From Bacteroidales bacterium UBA5507 (GTDB lineage: Bacteria > Bacteroidota > Bacteroidia > Bacteroidales > Lentimicrobiaceae), in assembly GCA_002426195.1 (NCBI GenBank), contig DIOT01000030.1:62001-126000 (forward strand): a stretch of DNA of 64,000 nt. Direction: 5' to 3'. Shown here one piece after another: positions 1 to 8,451 of the stretch. Below the pieces are notes generated by a model. It was not told the origin of the DNA. It saw only the letters and a program-made list of their open reading frames with translations, and did no database searches. The position numbers and the translations under genes were made by a program. Position 1 is the stretch's first letter; every line of letters starts with the position of its first letter.

Positions 1-1327
1 CCAGAATTAGAGTACGACGATTTGCAACATCACTTTTCTTTTTCGATGCTTCTTCTGTAATTTGGGATTGAACAAAACCACTCTTTATTGCTTGTAGCAT
101 ACCTCCCATTTCTTCTACTTGCAGGAATAACTTCCATGCGGCATCAGCTATAGAGGCAGTTAGGTTTTCAATGTAGTATGAACCTGCAGAAGGATCAATA
201 ACTTTATCAAGGTTTGTCTCTTCTTTCAGAATAATTTGTTGGTTCCTTGCAATTCTGAGAGAAAATTCATCAGGCTCCTGATAGCTCATGTCAAAAGGTA
301 AAACAGTTATAACATCAGCCCTGCCTATTGCAGCAGACATAGCTTCGGTTGTTGTTCGAAGCATATTAACGTATGAATCGTAAATAGTCTTATTCCAATT
401 GGCGGTTGTAGAATGTATAAACATCTTAGCCGAATCAGCCATAGCAGGGTTGTGATTCTCTACTATTTTAGCCCATAACATTCTTGCAGCACGCAATTTT
501 GCAATCTCCATGAAATAATTGCCGCCGATTGCAAAGTTGAAAACTATCTTCTGAGCAACTTCATCTGAACTCAAGCCATTCTGTGTGTACCACGTAAGAT
601 ATTCGTTTCCGGATGCGAGTGAGAAGGCTAATTCTTGTACTAATGTAGAACCCGAATTATGAAAATGCTGTCCGTTGACACTTAGAACTTTTAAACCATC
701 AAATTCCTTTGTATTCTTTAAAAGCTCAACGCCTTCCATCATATCTTCGTTTTCGCCAGTATAGAAATGTCCATTGATAAGAAAATAACTCAATGGGTCA
801 AAATCGAAGGATCCCTTGAAACTTTTGCTTTCAAAACCTGTATCTCTTAAAAGGGAAGAAAGAACTTTTAATAATTCGCTATATGAAGGAGCACTGTTAA
901 AGCATAGCATTGCCCTATTAAAATCAAGACCTTTGAGCATTTCCTTTAAAGAATCTACACTCTTGATTTCTGAGGCATTTAAAACTATTGCGTCAGCTCC
1001 TCTATCAAGAGCTTCTTTTGCAAATGCATTAGCTTTTTTAGGGTTTGAGAACTCAATATCCTGACCTATCAACCAGTCATTTGATTCTGATACTGTTCCT
1101 CTTGTGAATGGGAACTCTCCGGGAACATTAGAAAGCATTTCCTTAAAACCTTCAATATCCTCTGATCTGTAATAAGGCTTTACCTTAAATCCCTCGGCGG
1201 TCTTCCAAATCAACTTCTTCTCATAATCTGCCCCTTTCAGGTCTACTTGAATTTTAGCCTCCCATTGTTCGGTTGATACCGGAGGAAATTCTGAAAATAA
1301 ACCATCGGGCTTTTTATTCTTTTCCAT
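1..1327 (-). CDS. mutA: Methylmalonyl-CoA mutase small (beta) subunit, 3' end cut by window edge
   Basis: Reading the minus strand from an ATG at 1327 gives an open frame of about 442 codons to the window edge. The N-terminus (starting MEKNKKPDGLFSEFPPVS) and later stretches such as AMSAAIGRADVITVLPFD and IDPSAGSYYIENLT are typical of the small subunit of adenosylcobalamin-dependent methylmalonyl-CoA mutase. That enzyme interconverts succinyl-CoA and methylmalonyl-CoA in propionate metabolism. In the family the small subunit is non-catalytic and pairs with the B12-binding MutB, which would be expected just beyond the left edge. The usual length is about 620 residues, so roughly 180 are missing. 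A -7 box lies 99 nt upstream. The catalytic subunit itself cannot be seen here. Confidence 0.93.
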   Translation of the reverse strand, partial: MEKNKKPDGLFSEFPPVSTEQWEAKIQVDLKGADYEKKLIWKTAEGFKVKPYYRSEDIEGFKEMLSNVPGEFPFTRGTVSESNDWLIGQDIEFSNPKKANAFAKEALDRGADAIVLNASEIKSVDSLKEMLKGLDFNRAMLCFNSAPSYSELLKVLSSLLRDTGFESKSFKGSFDFDPLSYFLINGHFYTGENEDMMEGVELLKNTKEFDGLKVLSVNGQHFHNSGSTLVQELAFSLASGNEYLTWYTQNGLSSDEVAQKIVFNFAIGGNYFMEIAKLRAARMLWAKIVENHNPAMADSAKMFIHSTTANWNKTIYDSYVNMLRTTTEAMSAAIGRADVITVLPFDMSYQEPDEFSLRIARNQQIILKEETNLDKVIDPSAGSYYIENLTASIADAAWKLFLQVEEMGGMLQAIKSGFVQSQITEEASKKKSDVANRRTLIL

Positions 1328-1425
1328 ATTGTAATTTGATGATATAAATATAGAGTTACTGTTTCAACCTGAGTGTATTATATGAGAAACGTACAGCATG
1401 AAAGCTTGTTTCCTGAATTTTTTTG

Positions 1426-1433
1426 CAAAGGTA
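1426..1433 (-). promoter_or_regulatory. Candidate -7 promoter box for mutA
   Basis: Minus-strand TACCTTTG matches the Bacteroidota -7 consensus TAnnTTTG. It sits in the 297-bp divergent gap between mutA and the tricorn-type protease gene, 99 nt upstream of the mutA start. Motif match only. On the plus-strand side the best candidate is an imperfect TATCTTTA at 1588. Confidence 0.45.
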
Positions 1434-1624
1434 CAGGTTTTTAAACAAATGATTGGGGTTAAATTTTTTTAAATCAAGGCATCTGTTATAATGAAGATAG
1501 ATAAGGTTAAGGAGCTCTCCTTATGAAAACAAATCTCAGAAAATGCTGCTCATTTATTTAATATTCTGTAATTTGGTGGCCGCAAACTATCTTTAATCAA
1601 TTCTATTTGTAAACATCTTTTAGC

Positions 1625-4600
1625 ATGAAATTTACTAAAAAACTTTTGCTTTTCGCAGTGCTTGCGATTGGCACATTGCCTTTAATGGCGCTTGAAGACG
1701 CTCGTTTGCTGCGTTTTCCCGACATTAATAACAACTTAGTGGCATTTGTTTATGCCGGTGACATCTGGACAGTAGATGCCAATGGTGGTGATGCCCGAAG
1801 GCTTACTTCGCATGAGGGTTTTGAATTGTTTCCAAAAATCTCGCCTGATGGCAAATGGATTGCATTCTCAGCAGAGTATTCCGGATCACGTCAGATTTAT
1901 GTCATTCCTTCAATTGGTGGAACTCCCCGGCAATTAACATTTTATAATTCAGTGGGTGTAATGCCTCCCAGAGGTGGTTTTGACAATGTTGTACTCGATT
2001 GGACACCTGATAGTAAACAAATACTTTTCAGAGGTAACAGGACTTCTTTCGGTGATCGAAATGGTAAGTATTTTCTCGTCAGTATTGAGGGAGGCATGGA
2101 AACCTCACTTGAAATTGCAAATGGAGGTTTTGCAGCTCTTTCGCCTGATGCTTCCAAGATCTGTTTTACTCCCATAGACAGGGAGTTCCGTACATGGAAA
2201 CGTTATAAGGGTGGACGGGCAACTGAACTATGGATATATGATTTGAAACAACACAGCTCAGATCAGATTACAAGTTTTGCAGGAGCAGATCAATGGCCAG
2301 TTTGGTACGAAAATCACATTTTCTATGCTTCCGATAAAGACCTTAAATTAAATATCTACAAATACGATGTGAATACCCGACAGACTGAACAGATGACATT
2401 TCATAAGGACTATGATGTTATGTGGCCTTCGGGGGAAAATGGGCAACTGGTTTATGAAAACGGTGGTTTCCTCTATAAACTAAACCTCAACACCGGTGCT
2501 AATGAACGAATAGTTGTGAATATCAATTTCGACAATCCCAATCTAATTCCATATTTCAAGAATGTTAAGGAGAACATTGCAAATTTCGATATTTCTCCAA
2601 CTGGGAAAAGAGCACTTTTTGAAGCTAGAGGCGATATTTTTTCAGTCCCAGCAGAACATGGCGAGATTATAAATCTCACCAATAGTCAGGGTGTAAGGGA
2701 TATTTATCCTTCATGGTCACCTGATGGTAAATATATTAGTTATATATCTGACGCATCAGGTGAATATGAAATTTATTTACTGGAAAATAAAAAGGGTGCT
2801 GAGCCAAAACAACTAACCAAAGGTTCAAAAGCTTGGAAATATTCACCAACATGGTCACCTGATAGTAAATATCTTACTTATTCTGACAGAAATCTGAAGC
2901 TTTGGTTGCTTGACATCAAGACATCTGTTGAGAAAGAGGTTAATACTGCAACAATAAATGAAATCAGAGAATACTCATTTTCTCCTGATTCAAAATGGTT
3001 AACGTACACAAGAGAAGGTGGTAATGGGCTATCAGCTATTTGGGTTTACAATATTAATGAAGGTAAAAATTATCAGTTAACTGACAATACTTTTAACGAT
3101 ATGTCTCCCGTTTTTTCACGAGATGGCAATTATATATTCTTCGCATCTGACAGGGATTTCAATCTCGAATTCTCAAGTTTTGAGTTTGATTACCTATATA
3201 CCAAAGCAACAAAACTTTATGCAATGGTATTAAAAAAGGACGGGCCTCCTCTGGTGAAGAAGGAAGTTGATGTTGAACCGGTATCAGAGCCTGACGAAAA
3301 AGCAAACATAGTTGCTGATAACAACAAGAAGAAAAATTCAGGGCAAAAATCAGATGAGCCTAGTGTAACCGAAAAGAAACCTACAGTTAATGTAAGTATT
3401 GATATTGCAGATATTAACAGACGGATAGTAACTCTACCTGTCAAATCAGGAAGTTATTATAATCTATACGCAGCTGAAGGAGGACTGGTTTATGCATCTG
3501 ATAATAAGATAATGTTCTACAACCAGGAAGAAGAGAAAACGGTGGAAATATTTGATAGAGCAATGTATTCTGCTGTAAGTGCTAACGGAAAGAGCTTATT
3601 ATATACCTCAGGCGAGGATTATGGTATCATCCAGATTAAAGAAGGTCAGAAAGCACCTGCAGGTAAACTCAATCTTGATAATCTTGAAATGAAAATTGAC
3701 CCTCGTAAAGAATGGAACCAGATATATACTGATGCATGGAGAATATTCAGAGACTTCTTCTATGTTAATAACCTCCACGGAGTAGATTGGACCGGCATTA
3801 AAGATTTGTATAGTCCCCTTCTTCCATCTGTTGCTCACAGAGCCGATCTTGACTATGTTTTGTCAGAGATTGTAGCTGAAACAAACACCGGACACGCTTA
3901 CGTTGACTGGGGCGATTTTCCTAAAGTAAAAAGAGTAGATGGCGGTTTACTTGGTGCTGAGATTATAGCCGACTCACAGTCAGGATTATATAAGATAGGT
4001 AAAATTTACGATAGTGAGAACTGGAACAAGGAAAGGCGATCTCCTTTACGCGATCTTGGTGTAAATGTCAATGAAGGTGACTATATTATCAGTATTAATG
4101 GGAAATCATTGACTACAAAGGATAATCCATATGAACTTCTTGAAAATACTGCTAACAAAGACATCGAGCTAGAAGTAAATTCAAAAGCCGATGCTAAAGG
4201 GTCAAGAATTGAAATTGTTCGACCTATTAGTAGCGAATTGGAACTCATGTATTATGACTGGGTTAATGAGAGAAGAGCAATGGTTGACAAGCTATCAGGT
4301 GGCAAAATTGGTTATATCCATGTCCCCAATACTGCAGTTGAAGGCAACAGAGAACTATACAGAGGAATGTATACTTATCATGATAAAGATGCCCTCATAA
4401 TTGATGACCGCTATAATGGTGGAGGTTTTATTCCCGACAGGATGGCAGATCTGCTTGATCGGAAAACTTTAAGCTACTGGCACAGGAATGGGCTTCAACC
4501 CGGAAAAGCTCCTGGAGTTGCTCATGATGGTCCAAAAGTTATGCTCATTAACGGCTATTCCTCATCGGGTGGTGATGCTTTCCCATATTATTTCAGAAAA

Positions 4601-4927
4601 TTAGGATTGGGCAGGTTAATCGGGACACGTACATGGGGTGGTCTTGTTGGAATTTCGCGCAATGCAGAACTTGTTGACGGTGGATATATCTCTGTTCCAA
4701 GATTTGGTATTTTTGATGAAAACGAACATTGGATAATTGAAGGAATTGGAGTATACCCCGATATTGAAGTAGTCGACAGGCCTGAACAATTAGCCAAAGG
4801 TATTGACCCTGGTATTGAGAGAGCAGTTAAAGAACTTCTTGAAGAACTCGAAAAAAATCCAGTTAAGAGAGTTAGCCCTCCTGCTCCTCCAGATAGAAGC
4901 AAGTGGATTGAATACGATATAAAATAA
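1625..4927 (+). CDS. Secreted tricorn-type protease (S41 family, beta-propeller, PDZ)
   Basis: A 1100-residue protein resembling tricorn protease, which in archaea trims peptides released by the proteasome. Residues 1-22 look like a cleavable signal peptide, so here it probably acts in the periplasm. Residues about 25-330 and 340-560 are WD40/PD40-like propeller repeats (SPDGKWI, SPDSKYL and similar). A charged, low-complexity linker lies near 560-590. A C1-like region is followed by a PDZ domain (about 810-870, with GDYIISINGKSL) and a C-terminal S41 protease core. The candidate tetrad residues are His757 in TGHAYV, Ser981 in SSSGGDAF and Glu1039 in IEGIGVYPD. Length matches the family (about 1050-1100). 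It stands alone, 33 nt before the helicase gene. Activity is inferred from these motifs. Confidence 0.9.
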   Translation: MKFTKKLLLFAVLAIGTLPLMALEDARLLRFPDINNNLVAFVYAGDIWTVDANGGDARRLTSHEGFELFPKISPDGKWIAFSAEYSGSRQIYVIPSIGGTPRQLTFYNSVGVMPPRGGFDNVVLDWTPDSKQILFRGNRTSFGDRNGKYFLVSIEGGMETSLEIANGGFAALSPDASKICFTPIDREFRTWKRYKGGRATELWIYDLKQHSSDQITSFAGADQWPVWYENHIFYASDKDLKLNIYKYDVNTRQTEQMTFHKDYDVMWPSGENGQLVYENGGFLYKLNLNTGANERIVVNINFDNPNLIPYFKNVKENIANFDISPTGKRALFEARGDIFSVPAEHGEIINLTNSQGVRDIYPSWSPDGKYISYISDASGEYEIYLLENKKGAEPKQLTKGSKAWKYSPTWSPDSKYLTYSDRNLKLWLLDIKTSVEKEVNTATINEIREYSFSPDSKWLTYTREGGNGLSAIWVYNINEGKNYQLTDNTFNDMSPVFSRDGNYIFFASDRDFNLEFSSFEFDYLYTKATKLYAMVLKKDGPPLVKKEVDVEPVSEPDEKANIVADNNKKKNSGQKSDEPSVTEKKPTVNVSIDIADINRRIVTLPVKSGSYYNLYAAEGGLVYASDNKIMFYNQEEEKTVEIFDRAMYSAVSANGKSLLYTSGEDYGIIQIKEGQKAPAGKLNLDNLEMKIDPRKEWNQIYTDAWRIFRDFFYVNNLHGVDWTGIKDLYSPLLPSVAHRADLDYVLSEIVAETNTGHAYVDWGDFPKVKRVDGGLLGAEIIADSQSGLYKIGKIYDSENWNKERRSPLRDLGVNVNEGDYIISINGKSLTTKDNPYELLENTANKDIELEVNSKADAKGSRIEIVRPISSELELMYYDWVNERRAMVDKLSGGKIGYIHVPNTAVEGNRELYRGMYTYHDKDALIIDDRYNGGGFIPDRMADLLDRKTLSYWHRNGLQPGKAPGVAHDGPKVMLINGYSSSGGDAFPYYFRKLGLGRLIGTRTWGGLVGISRNAELVDGGYISVPRFGIFDENEHWIIEGIGVYPDIEVVDRPEQLAKGIDPGIERAVKELLEELEKNPVKRVSPPAPPDRSKWIEYDIK

Positions 4928-4959
4928 CATTCGAAATAACTTGTAATGACCATACGCTG

Positions 4960-6795
4960 ATGTTCGAACTGCCAAAACTCGATAAGGATAATACTGAGTT
5001 CAATTTTGCGCTGGATTTTGTACTTCAGACAACCAGACTGGTATATCTTACGGGAAAGGCAGGAACTGGTAAAACTACTTTCCTGCGTTACCTGCAATCA
5101 GTTTGCACTAAGCGTATGGCCATTCTTGCTCCTACGGGTGTTGCAGCTATCAATGCCGGAGGCCAAACTATTCACTCATTTTTTAATATCAAACCGAGCG
5201 TATATGTTCCGGGCGATAAAAGATTAAGGTATGTTGTGCCTAATCGGGATGATGATAAAACAATGATAACTGATCACTTCAGGTATCAAAGAGAAAAACT
5301 TGAATTAATCAGGAATCTCGAGCTTCTTGTAATTGATGAGATATCAATGGTGAGGTGTGACCTGTTGGATGTTATTGATCAGATTCTCAAATTTGTAAGA
5401 AAGAGGTACTTCACTCCCTTTGGAGGTGTTCAAGTTCTGCTTATCGGTGATACATTCCAACTACCTCCAATTGCCAATCATGATGACTGGAGTATACTTT
5501 CAACTTTTTACGATAGTCCTCATTTCTTCAGCGCTAAGGTAATGCAGGTTTCAAAACCTGTCTATATTGAACTTAAGAAGATTTATCGTCAGAAGGATAA
5601 TCATTTCATTGAATTACTTAATAGAGTAAGGTTGAATAAACTTCATCCGGATGACCTACGAATACTAAATAGCAGATATCTGCATGGATTTGACCCTGAA
5701 AATGCTGAAGACTATATTATACTCGCATCACACAACAGAATGGTAATTGATATAAATCAGCGAAGACTCAATGAAATCAATGAACACCCTATTCTTTTTG
5801 AAGCTGAAGTTGAAGGAGTATTTCCCGAAGGAAGTTTTCCTGCCGACAGATTGTTGCAGCTAAAAACAGGTGCACAGGTAATGATGCTAAGAAATGATAG
5901 AAATAAAAGGTTCTTTAATGGGAAGATTGGTCATATTGAAAGTATTTCTGACGATAATATCAAAGTAAGATTTGAAGATGAAACTATTGTTGATGTACTT
6001 AGGGAAACCTGGGATAATATTAGATATAAGTGGGACACCAAAAACAAGAAAGTAATCGAAGAAAGTATTGGTACATTCGTCCAATTTCCACTTAAGCTGG
6101 CATGGGCAATTACAGTACACAAAAGTCAGGGACTGACTTTTGATAAAGTTATTGCTGACGTAGGAGAAGCTTTCTCACATGGTCAGGTCTATGTGGCATT
6201 GAGCAGATGTACCAGTTTTAATGGTCTGTTATTAAGGTCACCAATGAATAAGAATGCTATTATTACCGATCCTCAGGTTCTTCAATTTGCCTCTACTGAA
6301 ACCCCTGATACCATTCTATTAAAGGAGTTAGAAAAAAGCAAAATCAATTATTACCTCAAAACTGCAGTCAGGTACTGGATTCAATTAGAAAACAATCTTG
6401 CTTGTGACAGCATCATGCTATATCTTGAACAAAAACAAGCAGATCATAAGAGAGCATATGGATTGTGTCATTTTGCTTCAGAACGTTATGTCAGGAAATC
6501 TGCTGCACTGATTACTGTTTGTTCTATTAAACCTTCTGAGGCTGACACTCTGATTTTAGGGGAGACTGAACTAAAACGCAGAAATAAAGCTCTCGACAAT
6601 ATGCTAAAGACTAACATATCCCAGGGTAAAGCTTTGAATGAGCTTTTCGAAAGGCTCCCTGAGCATGAATACACAGAAGCTCTGCTTGCCAGGTTCAATT
6701 ATGAAATTGAAAATACCGTTCAACGACTTTCAGAAATATTAAAAGAAAGAAAGTCCGGGGTAAAAAAAATGGCAATGAGGAAGAGCAAAGATTAA
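4960..6795 (+). CDS. Pif1-like superfamily 1B DNA helicase
   Basis: A 611-residue helicase. Walker A GKAGTGKTT is at residues 32-40, followed by motif Ia (APTGVAAINAGG, where Pif1 has the same run) and Walker B LLVIDEIS near 122-129. A GDTFQLPPI motif follows. The C-terminal motor carries the signature AITVHKSQGLTFDKV and YVALSRCTS. This combination is characteristic of Pif1/RecD-like 5'-to-3' helicases that unwind G-quadruplexes and stalled forks in model members. The last 180 residues have no motif I recognise. It follows the protease gene by 32 nt and may be cotranscribed, but no functional link is apparent. The precise biological role in Bacteroidota is not known from sequence. Confidence 0.9.
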   Translation: MFELPKLDKDNTEFNFALDFVLQTTRLVYLTGKAGTGKTTFLRYLQSVCTKRMAILAPTGVAAINAGGQTIHSFFNIKPSVYVPGDKRLRYVVPNRDDDKTMITDHFRYQREKLELIRNLELLVIDEISMVRCDLLDVIDQILKFVRKRYFTPFGGVQVLLIGDTFQLPPIANHDDWSILSTFYDSPHFFSAKVMQVSKPVYIELKKIYRQKDNHFIELLNRVRLNKLHPDDLRILNSRYLHGFDPENAEDYIILASHNRMVIDINQRRLNEINEHPILFEAEVEGVFPEGSFPADRLLQLKTGAQVMMLRNDRNKRFFNGKIGHIESISDDNIKVRFEDETIVDVLRETWDNIRYKWDTKNKKVIEESIGTFVQFPLKLAWAITVHKSQGLTFDKVIADVGEAFSHGQVYVALSRCTSFNGLLLRSPMNKNAIITDPQVLQFASTETPDTILLKELEKSKINYYLKTAVRYWIQLENNLACDSIMLYLEQKQADHKRAYGLCHFASERYVRKSAALITVCSIKPSEADTLILGETELKRRNKALDNMLKTNISQGKALNELFERLPEHEYTEALLARFNYEIENTVQRLSEILKERKSGVKKMAMRKSKD

Positions 6796-6836
6796 GAAGG
6801 TACAAATACCGAAGTCTCAATTCAAAAAGTAACATC

Positions 6837-7556
6837 TCATTCGAAATCGAGGTTCGATTGAACTTTTAGTTCCATACTATTTAATTCTAGTCCGATGAGG
6901 TTTCCAAATCCAGGCTTATTTGCCATATAGCAACCATTGTCCAGATCAATAAATTGATAGCCGGATGATTTTATTGTAAGATCAATAAAATCGAGACTCA
7001 CAGGAACATGCCCATGTATAAGGCGACGAAAGTTTATCTTTTCAGGGACTACCTTATACTCTCTTATCCATGTCATAGCCTGTTCATCTTCAAATGGATT
7101 ATCAATTTCAAAATTAAGTCCTGCATGTACAATAAAAAACTTCTCAGTTTCAAAATACAATGGTCTTTTATTAATCCAATCAATATAATGGCTGGGAATT
7201 TCCTCAACATCACTTACTTCAAAACTCTCCAGGGCTTCTTTACCACCGTGCCTCATCCACATCTCGAGCGACCTGTTTGCCTCCTTATAGAACCAAAAAT
7301 TCTTAAGCTGTTTTTGCGTCTCATACGATTTGACCAGAAATTCTTCATGATTGCCTTTAAGGGCAATAATTGAGTATCCATTATCTTCAAGCTGCATAAC
7401 ATAATCAAGCACACTTTTAGAACCTGGCCCTCTGTCAATATAATCTCCTAAAAAAATGAGCTTATCCTCTTTTGAGGGAACTATTTGATTTTCTATAAGA
7501 GTACGAAGTGTATGAATACATCCGTGTATATCAGAAATTACCCAGCATTTACTCAT
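6837..7556 (-). CDS. PPP-family serine/threonine (or Ap4A-type) phosphatase
   Basis: A 239-residue metallophosphoesterase of the phosphoprotein phosphatase (PPP) type. The two-metal site motifs are clear: DIHG at 9-12, GDYIDRG at 37-43 and GNHEE at 68-72, then VHAG near 165 and HGH near 205. Bacterial members include PrpA/PrpB protein phosphatases and ApaH diadenosine-tetraphosphate hydrolase; the sequence does not separate these. There is no signal peptide, so it is cytoplasmic. It lies 24 nt downstream of the phosphoglycerate mutase gene on the same strand, probably in one transcript. Confidence 0.88.
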   Translation of the reverse strand: MSKCWVISDIHGCIHTLRTLIENQIVPSKEDKLIFLGDYIDRGPGSKSVLDYVMQLEDNGYSIIALKGNHEEFLVKSYETQKQLKNFWFYKEANRSLEMWMRHGGKEALESFEVSDVEEIPSHYIDWINKRPLYFETEKFFIVHAGLNFEIDNPFEDEQAMTWIREYKVVPEKINFRRLIHGHVPVSLDFIDLTIKSSGYQFIDLDNGCYMANKPGFGNLIGLELNSMELKVQSNLDFE

Positions 7557-7580
7557 TATATTGGCTGTAGCGGCTTTAAA

Positions 7581-8327
7581 TTATTTCTTTTTAGCCTGAT
7601 TAGCAACTTCCTCCATTAGCTTTTTAATTACTTCAGGATCTCCAAGAAAATAATCGGCTGTTAAGTTAAGTTTATCATCAAATTCAAAAACATAAGGTAT
7701 TCCGGTGGGGAGATTCAGGCTTACAATATCTTCATCACTTATATTTTTCAGATATTTAATAACTGCCCTCAAACTATTGCCATGTGCAGCTACAAGTACT
7801 TCATTATGTGATTTCAAGGATTCACGGATATCATTCTCCCAATATGGAATCATCCTTGCTACTGTTTCCTTCAATGATTCCGTTAATGGGATTTGTTCTA
7901 CCTCCTCATTTTTGTAGCGAGGGTCAAGGCGTGGATTTCTTTCATCGGTATCAGAAAGTGGTGCGGGAGGAACATCATAACTACGTCGCCATATTAACAC
8001 TTGTTCATCACCATATTTTTCAGCAGTTTCTGCCTTATTCAGTCCCTGGAGACTTCCATAGTGTTTCTCATTTAAACGCCAGCTCTTCTTAACAGGTATC
8101 CACATTAAATCCATTTCTTCCAATACATAGTTGAGGGTCTTAATGGCACGCTTTAGATATGATGTGTAAGCAATCTCAAAGTTGAATCCTTTTTCTTTTA
8201 AAACTTTTCCGGCTTCGATTGCTTCTTTCACTCCACGTTCTGATAGATCAACATCAGTCCAACCGGTAAAACGATTTTCTTTATTCCACGTACTCTCTCC
8301 ATGTCGCAATAAAACAAGCTTTTTCAT
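7581..8327 (-). CDS. gpmA: 2,3-bisphosphoglycerate-dependent phosphoglycerate mutase
   Basis: A 248-residue enzyme that interconverts 3- and 2-phosphoglycerate in glycolysis and gluconeogenesis. The phosphohistidine motif RHGES begins at residue 8, so His9 is the expected phosphorylated residue. The family signatures NRFTGWTDVDLS, GLNKAETAEKYG and AAHGNSLRAVIKYL are all present and length is normal for the cofactor-dependent GpmA type (about 249). A TAATTTTG -7 box lies 39 nt upstream. The PPP-family phosphatase gene follows closely. Confidence 0.96.
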   Translation of the reverse strand: MKKLVLLRHGESTWNKENRFTGWTDVDLSERGVKEAIEAGKVLKEKGFNFEIAYTSYLKRAIKTLNYVLEEMDLMWIPVKKSWRLNEKHYGSLQGLNKAETAEKYGDEQVLIWRRSYDVPPAPLSDTDERNPRLDPRYKNEEVEQIPLTESLKETVARMIPYWENDIRESLKSHNEVLVAAHGNSLRAVIKYLKNISDEDIVSLNLPTGIPYVFEFDDKLNLTADYFLGDPEVIKKLMEEVANQAKKK

Positions 8328-8365
8328 GATGATTATGTTTAATTTATAGATATCTGTTGTTTACG

Positions 8366-8373
8366 CAAAATTA
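8366..8373 (-). promoter_or_regulatory. Candidate -7 box for gpmA
   Basis: Minus-strand TAATTTTG matches TAnnTTTG, 39 nt upstream of gpmA. In the same divergent gap the plus strand has an imperfect TAACTTCG at 8413 that could serve the DUF2723 gene. Motif match only. Confidence 0.4.
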
Positions 8374-8451
8374 GTCAATATTGGATCATGATGGACATGA
8401 CATAGAAATACCTAACTTCGCACAAAATTGGATCGGCACACTTCACACAGT

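Noticed and set aside
4588..5097. A 169-codon minus-strand open frame
   Set aside because: It lies antisense to the end of the tricorn-type protease gene and start of the helicase gene; composition is low-complexity and no motif is seen.
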